Origin: Arbacia lixula
Lineage: Eukaryota; Echinodermata; Echinoidea; Arbacioida; Arbaciidae
Length of the DNA stretch: 64,000 bases
Direction: 5' to 3'
Assembly (NCBI GenBank): GCA_963669155.1
Contig: OZ022593.1
Span: 15,229,758-15,293,757 of the forward strand
Numbering within the stretch: position 1 is the stretch's first letter; every line of letters begins with the position of its first letter. Position numbers and translations under genes: made by a program. Below, one piece after another: positions 23,410-35,059 of the stretch. The notes under the pieces were generated by a model. The model was not told the origin of the DNA. It made no database searches and was given only the letters and a program-made list of their open reading frames with translations.

Positions 23410-24930
23410 TGTATATCCAGTATCCAGTATAGGAAGGACCCAATTTATGTGAAAGGCTTCCTGGATTATTAAATTATACATTTTCAGGCATTTGGCAATT
23501 TTCATTAAATGTCATACTTTTTGATAATTGGTGCAACATTTTAGACGAGATTTTCTGTTGAGAGATAAAAGTATGTAACACATGTTGCAATGTGAGTTGT
23601 AATGCACATTTACATATTTTTTGTTTAAATTGTGACAGGTGTAATTGTCAATGCCGTCTTTTAACCAACAGTGAATAAGGAGAGGCTACGTTTATGATAA
23701 GACTTCAGCTTGGGCACATATATCAAGTCTAACTTTTAATCGTGAGAGTATCTTCAAATTTAGAAATCGATTCCATGTTTTTATACGTTTGTTCACATTC
23801 AATTCGAGTCAGTATTGAACTGTAAACTGATATCTGCATGCTATTTATGAGGGGGGGGGGGGTTAGAATGTATCGTTTTACTTGTTCTTTTAATGTTGTT
23901 TATGTGTGGAAATATATTTTTCAATGCAAAAGATGTTCTAATGCGTTTTAATATTGCACTCTAAGCGTAATATGCACGGGCATGCGGAAGATCGCCACCG
24001 GCTGAGGCAAGATCTTTTTAACCATTGGTTAATTAAGCTATGCTCCATATCAACTAGCGATCTGTGACCACTAATTTGTCTAAGTATGCTAGTCATTACA
24101 TTAATTGTTGCAGGCTGTTTATGACTGTATCGCAACAATCGGAGCGGAGAATGAGCTGATTAAACGAACATAGATGACAAGATATTTATCATAATTTTGT
24201 CCCTATTTCACTGTGGCAATAATGTTTAATCTATCATTACTTCTACAAATTCAGTGTCACATGAGACCCCGTGCCCGTATTTACCTTGAGGCCCATCCTC
24301 AAGGACCCAATAGGTGCCCATGGGCCTACATGTATTATATGAATGATTATATCCGATTTCAACACCACTGCCAAAAGAAGAACTTTTCACATTCTTTCTA
24401 TTTTACTCTGTCCTTGGCTGATTTTGCCTATTACAGAATATCACGTCCATGTCGACTATCCATCTTCCGCCACTTCTACTAATATATGGCCCATTTTATT
24501 ATCATTTCTTGTCAACTGTCCTGAGTTTCTTAAATATTTCCTTTCTTTCACAGTGACCGTGTATTGCTTCAGCAGAAAATGCAACAGTAACAGAAGGTAA
24601 ACTTCACTTTTCCACAAAAGGCACGCACATTCCTTAGAGAATAACAAAGCATAGAATTTTAAGGCAAATTGAGGTGAGAGAGCCCAGGTTTCTCTGTGCG
24701 ATACTTCATAATGCTCGCAGACGGCACCGTAACATCAAAGCCATTTCGACTATGCATGTAATGTAATGCAGGTATGGAGCTTTGCAAAATCGAGCACGCC
24801 GTAAAACGTTTTGGCGCCTCCTCTGAAGACTGCTTGACGATAATTGTACACGTGTTATATTCGCACCCTGCAGGAATATTACTGTACGCCCTGTCTGGAA
24901 CGTCACGTCATCTCCTTTTCTTCTTTCTCT
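23410..24930. other. intergenic, no supportable gene
   Basis: Includes a G run at about 23851-23862 and a more GC-rich patch at 24260-24330 with overlapping short ORFs. No domain or splice-consistent exon was found. Confidence 0.5.
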
Positions 24931-24934
24931 CTTC

Positions 24935-25114
24935 TTCTGTTATCCCCCCCCCCCCCCTCTCTCTCACACACACCCTCTATCTCTCTCCCTCTCCCTCTCC
25001 CTCTCTCTCTCCCCCTCTCTCTTCCTCTCTCTTTCTTTCTTTCTCTCTCCCTCTTTTTTCATCTCTCTCTTCCTCTCTCTTTCTTTCTTTCTCTCTCCCT
25101 CTTTTTTCATCTCT

Positions 25115-25147
<33 letters not shown>

Positions 25148-25152
25148 CCTCT

Positions 25153-25202
<50 letters not shown>

Positions 25203-25260
25203 GTCTCTCCCTCCATATATACCTCTCCCTTTCTCTCACGCTTTCGCTATTTCTCTTTGT
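24935..25260. repeat. (CT)n-rich low-complexity tract
   Basis: C homopolymer followed by CT/CTTT repeats, with a duplicated block CTCTTTCTTTCTTTCTCTC about 60 bp apart. Ser/Leu/Phe-rich and Arg/Glu-rich ORFs on the two strands are artefacts. Confidence 0.9.
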
Positions 25261-25796
25261 CTCTATTATCTGATTGAAGCAAGTGATGTGTAGCTATGTG
25301 GCATTCGTACGATGAATTTATGCTACATGTACTAATAATTATGTGTTACACATGAACAGTGCTAATATACACGTTGTTGTACTGGGCACGGTCATCATAA
25401 GCAACAGTTCTGACCAAATATCATTTATTTCTCACTGTTGTCAAATACACAGTCATTTTAATCATCTTAAATACTATTTGAACTGCAAGCCATGTAAGTG
25501 GAAAACATGCACAATGTGATTCTTTTTTAATGCAACATTTTGTCTTATACCTTAACGAATATAACCATTTATTTTCACGAGGCACGAACTTACATCAAAA
25601 GTGTGTTACATGTTATAATATGTTCCTCGTTTTGATGAAATTATACATGAATGTCTGAATTTGGTTGATATTCATGATGACAATAGACATTATGTTCACT
25701 TCTACCATGCCCGTAGTCTATTCCCCGATTACTTTTGAGTTGACATTGTCCGTTAATCTCTTCTTACCCCTTTGTCTTCCCACACCTTCCCTACCC

Positions 25797-25826
25797 CCTC
25801 CCGCCTCCCCCCCCCCCCCCCCCCCT
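25797..25826. repeat. C-rich homopolymer
   Basis: Run of about 18 C flanked by CT-rich sequence. Confidence 0.85.
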
Positions 25827-26229
25827 CTTCTCTCTTACTTTCACAGCGCCGTCCTCAGCTCACTTTGTAATGTGCTTTTTCACCTTGGGAACATAATCGA
25901 TAAGTCTACAAGGAAATGTAGTCACGAACCAGCCGTTTTCTGGCTTGTTTTGTACGCAGATCAATTTGACATGACTTAAATGCATAATGTATCGTTGCAC
26001 AGCTGATGAATACTGAAGATCTTGCCAAATGATTTGAATGTATTAAATAATCTTTCTTGTCAACCTCTTATCTCTTAATTATCACCATCTTTTCAGTCTG
26101 CCGTATCTTTCTCATCCTTCTTCTTTTAAGACTTCTTCTTTTTAAGACTAATACGCTTGTACGTGTTTCATATTTCAACAAAATTGTATTATATTCAGAT
26201 ATGAAAGTAAATTGATTTCGATCAACGAG

Positions 26230-26350
26230 CCCAACTTAATTTTCGGATTTACGAACCTGCGGAATAACGAACCGTCGATATATCTAACCTTCGGATCAGT
26301 GTAATAACTGTTCGGGTAAACGAACCCTTTTAATGTTCGGATTAACAAGC
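26230..26350. repeat. short repeat built on TTCGGATTAACGAACC words
   Basis: The near-palindromic word CGGATTTACGAACC/CGGAATAACGAACC/CGGGTAAACGAACCC recurs four to five times in 120 bp. Probably part of a small interspersed element. The ORFs to its right (26296-26545, minus) lack any domain. Confidence 0.5.
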
Positions 26351-26549
26351 CTCCGATTCAGAACAATGAACAACATCCGTTCGAATACACCCCTGGGCCT
26401 TTTGGATGTCGCTGACTTTATCCTTGATAATATTATTTGATTGCGACATTGTCCCCGAGCCTGGTGCCAATGAACCTTCATTAGGCCCACGGCAGTCAGA
26501 GAGCCGGTGACAGGTAAAATAACAGCCGGAAGCGTTGGTCAGCATAAAC

Positions 26550-28600
26550 TAGGTGGAAAGTACTATTTTACAGATCAAAGTGGTTAATCTTTTATGCAGG
26601 CCTAGAAATAAAATGCGCACTAATATACCGTTATAGGAAGGAACATACCAAGTGAAAAGTTACTTTTAGTGAAATTATAACGGCTATTACACTTGAAATG
26701 TACGTATCAGGTCGTTTTACATGCAAATGCTACATTGCCTTAAGATTATTGTCCTTGCAATTTCAAAGAGACCATCTTGTTCTAACGATACAGAGAAATT
26801 AAAGTTCTTTTTTTCGGCCACATGATGCAGTTTCTCTCAATCAATGTCGAAACAACCCAAGAAACGGGAATATCTATTGCTAGCTTTGTGACGAGATACA
26901 CCCATATAGGCAAAATGTAGAATATATCTGTTTAAATCAAATTTTCATTTGAATTTGAGAAAAGACAGAAGAGTATGACAGGCAAACTGCAAATATATAG
27001 AGTTTTTTCATGCTTTCCATGAAATCTTCATGAACTGAATATATGATGTATCACCTTGTTCATGTGGTTCATGCGATTGAAAAAATATGGTAATGAACTC
27101 AAAACGAATACGATATCTTTCACGCCAAAATGGGTTAGAATCAATCACCATTTCTGTCAGATAGATTGTGGTGCGCAAACGGAAATGAACAAAATACAAT
27201 AGCACATCAAATCGTTGAAATCAATTATTTCGACCAAACAAGGTCAAATAAGTGTATGGTGAAAGCATTTTCAACGGCATATCCACCACAATCTTTTACT
27301 TTTATTACTAATTCAATGATATCAATGTTTATTTTAGCGTTTCAAATTCAATGACATGTCTAGACCTATAGTCAAATTATCATGATTTAATTTGATTATG
27401 TCCGTGCAGTATTGAAAAACAACAATAAGCATTTGGAGGAAATAAAACTTTTAACTAGTTATTCTCCGGATGACGGACAGAGCACACTGCCCGAAACGTC
27501 GAGATTGATACTCCCTCTTTCAGATTTTGAAAGAAACCTATAGTTAGTTGCAGAACTGACTATAACTTTCCTACACTTTTCTCATTTCTTTTTCTTTCTT
27601 CTCTCTTTATCGCTACTTTTAAGACTAGTTCACAACTGTCATCAACACCCACCCTCTTCTTCTACCTCCATTCCATCCAATTTATTTTCGGTTTAAAACA
27701 CCGAAAACTAAAGCTAAAAGTAGTCTTGTGTAAGTGTTCTAAAATATAAAAAGTCACCTCTCCTTTTCTCACTTTTCATTTTCCTTTCCTTTCTTCACCC
27801 CATAAGTGGGCCAATTATCAGGAAGAATACAACTACATGGTGTTACCGAAAGTCTTACTATTTTCTAAATAATATTTATTAGTACACTCTCACCATGGAA
27901 CATTCAAAGAACAATTAAATAAAATTTTGTTCTAAATGATGCGAGCCATACTACGCCTCTTAACACCTCAAACTATGTAGGTTACTTCATTGTATAAATA
28001 TGTACTTCTTAACTTCAACATGAATGGATTAAATATTATTAGATTTTCACTGTTACTTTCCGTATGGAAATGGTTCTTCAGGAATCATGGTTTAATAGAA
28101 AGCCAGAGATGACCTAGTGGTATTAATACCGTTGTTGGATTCCCCATCTGGTCTTTTTCTTATTCGGAGAGTTACATATTTGTACTAGTTAATCGAATTA
28201 AATTTCCACAACTTTCATAAAAGGTACAAGAATATACATAAAACACATTTTTGACAAACACGTTTGACTGCATATGTATTATATTACTCGAAAAAAATAT
28301 ACAAAAAGCAATACAAGAAATGTATTAAAATGATATAACATCGGGAAAGTTGACAACTTGACATACCTCTGTAGATGAAAAGAAACCCTTCTTCAACTCA
28401 TTGTTCTATCAGGGAAGATGCTGTCCTATGGGAGTTCCGTCTACAATTGATGAAAGAGTACAACAATAGCACTCGAAGAGATGAAATTGATCACTCACAA
28501 ATTACAGCCTAGACACGAAGAGCAATAATGCTTCCGCGATGTGAAATATGATTAACTCGTCTCGGAGTATCCTCCCTTCTTTTGCTCTCTAACTTCGTAC
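26550..28600. other. intergenic, includes a GAAACGTCG-type retroelement tag
   Basis: Mostly AT-rich without features. At 27470-27510 the phrase GATGACGGACAGAGCACAC...CCGAAACGTCGAG resembles short tags often found near Penelope-like or other non-LTR retroelement ends. A second one, TGACGATGTGTTGCAGCGGT...CGAAACGTCG, is at 29740-29773. No coding part of such an element is visible. Confidence 0.35.
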
Positions 28601-28609
28601 GCACAAATG

Positions 28610-29115
28610 CGTGTGATTGAACCACACGGCTGTAAAACGGTGGATTTCCGTGAGGCTGACACTACCGCTCATTTTTCCGCAGTACCGCTTCGCTGCTATG
28701 CGTTCTTCAGAATGGTGCGCTGACGTCATTCTGCGTGCGGTAACTTTCTTCCAGGTACGTAAAGCGTATGCATCTGTCAAAGCTTTTGCGGACGGCTGGC
28801 TTTGCGAAACGAACGCGTCCCCTTTCGCTATCTCTCATGTGTCTACCAGTACGCAAATCATGTGTTATTCAATAAAGTCCCGGATGCAGATATCCTAATA
28901 CGCCGTTCACACGGAAGCGGTTTGCCGCCGGTGCCGCTCTCCACATGTAGTTGGTACTCGCGTTTCCGGCAGCGGCAAAACAAGACATAGTCTTCATGTG
29001 TATGGGGATGTTTAAATACATAATCAGTCCACCGCTTTGCCTCAGTGGAGACTTAGTGTGAACACGACCCAATCATCAATACGTACATTATGACAAGCGG
29101 TAGCGGGAAAACCAC
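28610..29115. repeat. GCGG-rich DNA-element-like repeat
   Basis: Contains CGTTCACACGGAAGCGGTTT (about 28903) and, inverted, AGTGTGAACACGACCC (about 29055), suggesting inverted ends around a GC-rich core with CCGC/GCGG words. It resembles 4803-4870. ORFs on both strands overlap and have no domain. Confidence 0.4.
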
Positions 29116-29119
29116 TTGT

Positions 29120-30280
29120 CCGTCGGCGTTTTTCAGGTGTGTTAACATGGAGCCAGTGTCTTCCATAGGTGAAATACTAGACGAAATATTACGTCCCTGG
29201 CATACGACGCCATCGTTTTGTATGTCATTTTTATGTAATTGACAACAATGAGTGGCATTCATTGTGATCAATAGGAGCGCATACTTTGACTTCCAAGTAG
29301 TTGTGAGAAAGTTTAGGAAGCAATTCAAAATCATTTCCATTTCTCATGATTTCAAAAGACATTGCTCCACAATTAGGTAATGGTGAGCGAAACAATGTGG
29401 TCACTTACAGAAATGATGTGTGTACGGAAAGGACCAATTGTTCAACAAATGAAACAGGGACATAAAAATAGAATCCACTAACGTGTTTCCTTTATGATTT
29501 CTCTGCCATTAGCGGTAGCAATGAATCGTTGAATTTGATATGATCATACACTTCAACCTACAATATAAAGTTATATTACAACTATCGGTGTCATCACAGT
29601 TTGAATCACAAGGTCATCGTGTTTCATAAGGGAGGAATGTATTACTTATTACATCATCACAGGATAACGAGGTCAATAAATAACCTAAATATATCCATAA
29701 CTGAAAATGCAACATGGTTGATATTTTTGTATCAACACCTGACGATGTGTTGCAGCGGTGCACGAAACGTCGTGATCTGTTTAGAGTTCTTGTTGACCTT
29801 ACATTGCGAGACCAACGGATACCACTAGAGATTATATCCTTAATGAGTAACATTAAGCATTCAGGCATACACTTCAATCATTTGAAGATTTGAAGATGCA
29901 ATATTTTGAAACTCTCTTATCCTATAATGATGTAGTAACCATGGCAACTGCTCATCTGACCTGTGAAGGATTTCCCTTCCACACATCTCATCCCGATCGG
30001 TTGAGGTATAGGGATAGACGTAGTAATTGGAACTGGGCTCGTAAACGTAATCCCCGATCTCTAAAGTACTGAGTTACGATTGATATTAATTGATTAAATA
30101 CTGACAAAAGACAGGGCCTTGATCTCATTTGATCACTTGATTTCAGCGATCTTATCGCTTTGAGATGATACCTTCCTGTGATCATGGTGATCCTACAATC
30201 TCATAAGAATTGGACGTGTGGTCACGGCAGAAGGACTTCCGGGATCACAGAACCCGTAATTTGTACCATTACCATTCCTT
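29120..30280. other. intergenic, dispersed-repeat fragments
   Basis: Holds the GAAACGTCG tag at 29740-29773 and, at about 30045-30095, the phrase AATCCCCGATCTCTAAAG...GAGTTACGATTGATAT shared with 10110-10170 and 44600-44650. No gene. Confidence 0.45.
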
Positions 30281-30284
30281 CTAC

Positions 30285-30380
30285 TTGTCTATTTATTTAT
30301 TTACAATTTCATTTAAGCAGGGTGGCCTCTTCAGTTATGAAACTGCTGTCACTCAGGGCCCTGATGGATAAAAAAACACA
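30285..30380 (-). repeat. inverted copy of a LINE-like 3' tail
   Basis: TATTTATTTATTTACAATTT followed by CAGGGTGGCCTCTTCAGT. This is the reverse-complement layout of the tail at 9990-10077 (CACTGATGGGGCTACCCTG...AAATAAATA). Diverged member of the same CR1/L2-type tail family. Confidence 0.5.
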
Positions 30381-31215
30381 TTACAATACATAACAACAAC
30401 AATAACAGCTCAATTATACGAAACATCAAACATTTTAACAAATTGAGTGGACAAGTCATAATACAGTAAAATCAACAGTAACCTCAACAACGTCATATCA
30501 TGTAATGAAGATTGCAGCCTAATGATAAAGTATCACACAAATTTATAGATGTAACAGAATGAAAAGGATATTGCAAAATTATAAAAATAATAGGTAATTA
30601 GGAAAGCCCCAAACTATACAGAGCTAGATACAGTATGTATGTATACTAAATACGTATGGATGCATTGTGGATAGTATACGAACATGTGTATGTAATATTT
30701 CAGACTTTCGCGGTATACAAAGTGTCATAATGCTGCGAAGGAAAGTATATGCTCAGAGAGCGATGTGAGACTGAAATGAGAATGTGGAGAAGAAAGCACG
30801 ACAATAACCCAGACCTTGGCCCATACTACCACACGGAGAACAAAAGCAGACTATTCTTTGGCGAGAAAGTTTGCTCCGAGCAGGGCTGCTTGCTCGACGT
30901 TTTGGTTAGCTGTATCGCATTTTTTTTCATGGGAGTGAAAAGGCAAAAGACTGCCAATGAGTGATAATACGGGGTAAAGAGCAATCTATTCGTTAGTGAG
31001 GGGTTATAATTCCGGTTCATAAAATAATACTCTGATCCTTCCTCCATCTTCTCATTTATCTCTCATCGCACCTTTCTCAGCAGCTCTTTAAGAGCTTTTC
31101 ATCCAGACCTGAGAGTCATTTTCAGGTTGACGAATGGTGTGCCGTGAAAGTCAACTCATCCTAACCATACAAGCACCATTATCTTCAAGGAACATGTCAT
31201 AGTATAGTTAATTTT

Positions 31216-31325
31216 AATTTATGGATATGGACACCTCACAAGCCATCGGCTTTCTGGTGATGCCTTATATCCATTGTTCATGAAAGTTGTTTATTTTTGT
31301 TTGTTAAATGAATAAAGAATTGAAT
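31216..31325 (+). repeat. dispersed repeat, LINE/SINE 3' end
   Basis: Plus-strand partner of 15815-15935, with the same block order and a GAATAAAGAATTGAATAAAA tail. Confidence 0.6.
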
Positions 31326-31329
31326 AAAA

Positions 31330-32830
31330 TAAAAGAAAATTTTAAGATGGTTCATCCTCGTAAACAGTCTCATTCAATCAAAGAATGTAATTTCCATTGT
31401 TGGAGCTTCTTTGTTGTTAATGATTATATATTTTTTTTTACATTTTACAATACATGTCGTCATATCCATTGTTTTGATGGTATAACTAAAATGAGAGTAT
31501 CGCTGGTGCTAGTGTCGGCCCGGGAGTGTCGGGCACTCCCAATGTGAGTTTCTGATGTGATCACTGCTGTTTGCTTTACCCACATAGTAAAAAACCAGTT
31601 GCCTTGACTAGATGCCCAAATAATATCACACTTCGGTATCCTATATATCATTCCTCTCAAAGTACATTTACATTGCTCTTCATTTAGTTTCCATGCTCAT
31701 AATTAGTAGTACATGCTCATTCATTAATCTCTGAGTTATTAATTACAAATAGTCGTAGCCATGCCGTTTTCAATTTCGTTAATTATTTCGTGAGTATTGA
31801 GTCGGGCAGCTGAATATAGACTGGTTCGTGTATATTCGAAATCCAATGCATCGTATTGTCATGAATATTTGATATCAACACGCGTATACATTTTGAAAAT
31901 GAATTATGGACATAAACTCTCTTGTAAGCATAGCGTATTCCATCCTTTTAATTAATTAAAACGGTTGAATGAGGTGACCCCAGATTGCCCTTTCACTAAC
32001 AACGTGTATACATTTGATGGTGTATACCAATGTTGCTTTCTACGGTAATTTCAATTTGGAAATACATTTGAGGCATGCATCTTGTACATAAATAAACAAC
32101 AAATCAGAAGGAAAATCTTGGAACCTGAGAGATCCGATCTAGTAGCTCCTGCTTACCGGGAAGCGACACTTACCTACCAGGCTATTTTTGGTCAACGGAA
32201 AAGGTACAACGATACATTAACAACTACGTCATGTGTCTGATATCAGACAATTCGGTAACATATGGTTTTCTGTGGTAATTTCGATTTGAAGATAAATTTT
32301 ACGTTTACACCCAGCAATAAGAATAGTAGACACTAACATGTAAAAATAAAAAATTAAGAAAAAAAAGTCAGAAGAGAAGAGAGGGATTCCAACCTGCTGC
32401 GACTGCTTACCGCCTATACTGCTTACCTTTTTCCTTTCATTTACAGAATGGAGCAAGCTACCATTACTCCTACAAATGATATTAAAAATGTATTTGTTTT
32501 TGTTCTTAGTATGTTATCATGTTTAGACAAATTAGACAAAGTCATGTGGGTTGTGCTCGCCATGGAGTCCGGTATTTACAACTTCGCTTGTCTATTCCTG
32601 ATAATTTTCGAGAAGACGATTGAAATGCACGCCATCATCGGCGAGGTACAGATGACAGCACAACATTGCTTTCGTCGATACGTTCAGCTGCGCATTCATT
32701 GGCTGAAAGTTTGAACTGCGTGGTGACGGGTGCAACTTCGGCGCACACATGTGGCGCGCGATTAGTTTGGGACTCGCTTGCTTTTTAAACATCTGTGTGG
32801 CAGACTAACTGCAACTCTCATGCTCCATGT
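31330..32830. other. intergenic, no supportable gene
   Basis: AT-rich. Two related phrases, GGTAATTTCRATTTGRAGATA, occur at about 32044 and 32275 inside a weak local duplication. Short ORFs only. Confidence 0.45.
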
Positions 32831-32831
32831 C

Positions 32832-32833
<2 letters not shown>

Positions 32834-32906
<73 letters not shown>

Positions 32907-32908
32907 TC
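32834..32908. repeat. (CT)n microsatellite
   Basis: About 37 CT units with one interruption. Confidence 0.95.
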
Positions 32909-33699
32909 AAAATGATTGATGGAGGCACATGACACGATTAACACGACCCTCTTCTTCTGACCACTACTTGACCCTCACCCAAGTCTCAGTTGACCATGTG
33001 ATCATACCGTTTTCAAAACGTTTACAGACACGACTTCGCATACGTAAATGGTCCCACCATACTCTTTCACTTAAAACCAAGGTAACTATGACATGCATCA
33101 TGTGTCATAATTCATCGATGAACAAATCTTTCATCGATGTGCGTGCGTTTTGTGTTATATATCATCAATGATTTATATATCCATCGAAGTGCGTGCCATT
33201 AGTCTCATATATTTTCCATGTTTAATATCAGAAGTTTTCGAACTAACAGATATCAATTGATGTTAGATCTCCCACGAAAGTTTATATGCATGTATTTCAT
33301 ACATCACAATATGCCGTTGTGTCAAATTGAGTTAACAGCACGTAATGTAAACTAGGAAGGTCATAAATCTTACTTTCCTAATCATCTACCCTAGCATTCT
33401 ATCGATGTGTTGTGTCACAATAATTGAATCATCAAAGCTTGTTTGGAAGGAAAGCAAAAACAACAACATGGGGGCCTTTCTAGTTATCTTTACTTGAGCT
33501 GTTAACTCAATTTGACACAACGGTACACTTCCATGGATGTATAGTAACCATGGTAACTATCATAGGAGATCAGGCACGCTCATCGATGGCGATGGAAGTT
33601 TTGTTAGCTGATGAAATAGGACCCATGGAGTCAATTTTGAATGAGTGCCACGTATAAACATAAAACAATTACTTTATCATATCATAATAGTTATTGCAC

Positions 33700-33952
33700 T
33701 TTGTGTAGTTGAATAAGTGATCAATTCAAACAAACGAACGTACGAAGAAGGTACTTAAGCTATTACTGATTCATCGACGCTTTCAATTCAAAGTTGTCAC
33801 CTTGAACAACCCTTAACAGTTTATGCCCCATTGAAGTAATTTTGCATCAATGATACACACCAAGGGTGTAGTTGCGCGTGAATAAGTGATCAAAAAAAGT
33901 ACTTAAGCTATTACTGGCTCATCGACGTAATCACCTTGAACAACCACTGAAG
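33700..33952. repeat. direct duplication, two partial copies
   Basis: GAATAAGTGATCAA, GTACTTAAGCTATTACTG, TCATCGACG and TCACCTTGAACAACC recur in order at about 33709-33815 and 33877-33945. Non-coding. Confidence 0.7.
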
Positions 33953-34162
33953 CTGACAAAAGGAAGCAAGTGACAAATCACTAAAATCTGGGTTATTGGT
34001 ACCCTTAGATTGTACCCAGCATTCCCTACATACGGCCAAAATCTGGGCAAGAAATATTCATCTTGCTGCGAGATATTCAATCTAACATGATGTGGTGTTG
34101 CACTGATACATTTTGCTCATTTACGAGAAAAGTCTCTTTTGTTAGTTGCTTCCTTTTGTCAG
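33953..34162. mobile_element. 210-bp MITE-like element with 24-bp terminal inverted repeats
   Basis: The left end CTGACAAAAGGAAGCAAGTG and the reverse complement of the right end, CTGACAAAAGGAAGCAACTA, agree over 24 bases with two mismatches. The interior is non-coding. No clear target-site duplication beyond a possible AG. Confidence 0.55.
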
Positions 34163-34786
34163 AGTAGGACAGAGCACGCAAAGCGATAATCATGTTAATG
34201 ATATTGACAATTACTTAATGGATTTTAGGATGGACTTTCCCTTTAAATGTAAGGGGTTTTTGGTGGTTAAGATTACTGGACCGTTACTCTTCAAATGGCT
34301 TTAAAAAGTATCATGTAATAGATAACGAAGCTTTTCGATCTGCAGCTCATCAGATTATCACGCAGATACGAACAAATGACAAGAAGAACCAACTATCTAT
34401 ACTGAAAGCTAAGGTTGACCCCTATTGGTAGAAAAGACGCAATGCCAGGACAAATTCATTTTGTCTGCACCACATAATCATCATTGCAGAGTCGATATTC
34501 TGTGACAACATGGCATATTACCTTCTGGTTTGACGTTCAAGATCACAGACCGGAATCGTCTAAACATGATAAGATCGTTAGAAGCAAGCGGGAACCAAGA
34601 TGATAATGATGGAGAATGGTTCTGCCATCATTACGGCTCCTGTAACCATTAATCAATTCTATCCATTACATTTCACTGCCACTTAGATTTTTACAATTGT
34701 ACCGGACTCCTACCCATAATACCCACACTCCCACATTCTACACGTACATCGCACCTCAAACATATACACCCACACACAAAAAAAAA

Positions 34787-34794
34787 CACACACG

Positions 34795-34825
<31 letters not shown>

Positions 34826-34931
34826 CCCTCTTTGTACCAATAATAAACATACGTCTCACTTTCTTCTCTCCCCTTTCCTCTATATCACACACAAGTACAC
34901 ACGCACACTCCTCTCTCTCTCTCCCCCCCCC

Positions 34932-34967
<36 letters not shown>

Positions 34968-35003
34968 ATATATATACTATATCTGTATCAATCTAGATAT
35001 CTA

Positions 35004-35054
<51 letters not shown>
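34787..35054. repeat. (CA)n, (CT)n and (TA)n microsatellites
   Basis: CA run at 34787-34825, CT with a C run at about 34911-34966, short TA at 34967-34975, and a CA run at about 35006-35053. Confidence 0.9.
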
Positions 35055-35055
<1 letters not shown>

Positions 35056-35059
35056 GGTG

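Noticed and set aside
24774-25293. Overlapping plus and minus ORFs of 79-167 codons
   Set aside because: CT-repeat translation.
29740-29773. Possible hammerhead ribozyme (CTGACGA ... GAAACGTC) with a perfect 7-bp hairpin upstream
   Set aside because: The base required before the cleavage site and a pairing stem III are not present. More simply a retroelement tag.
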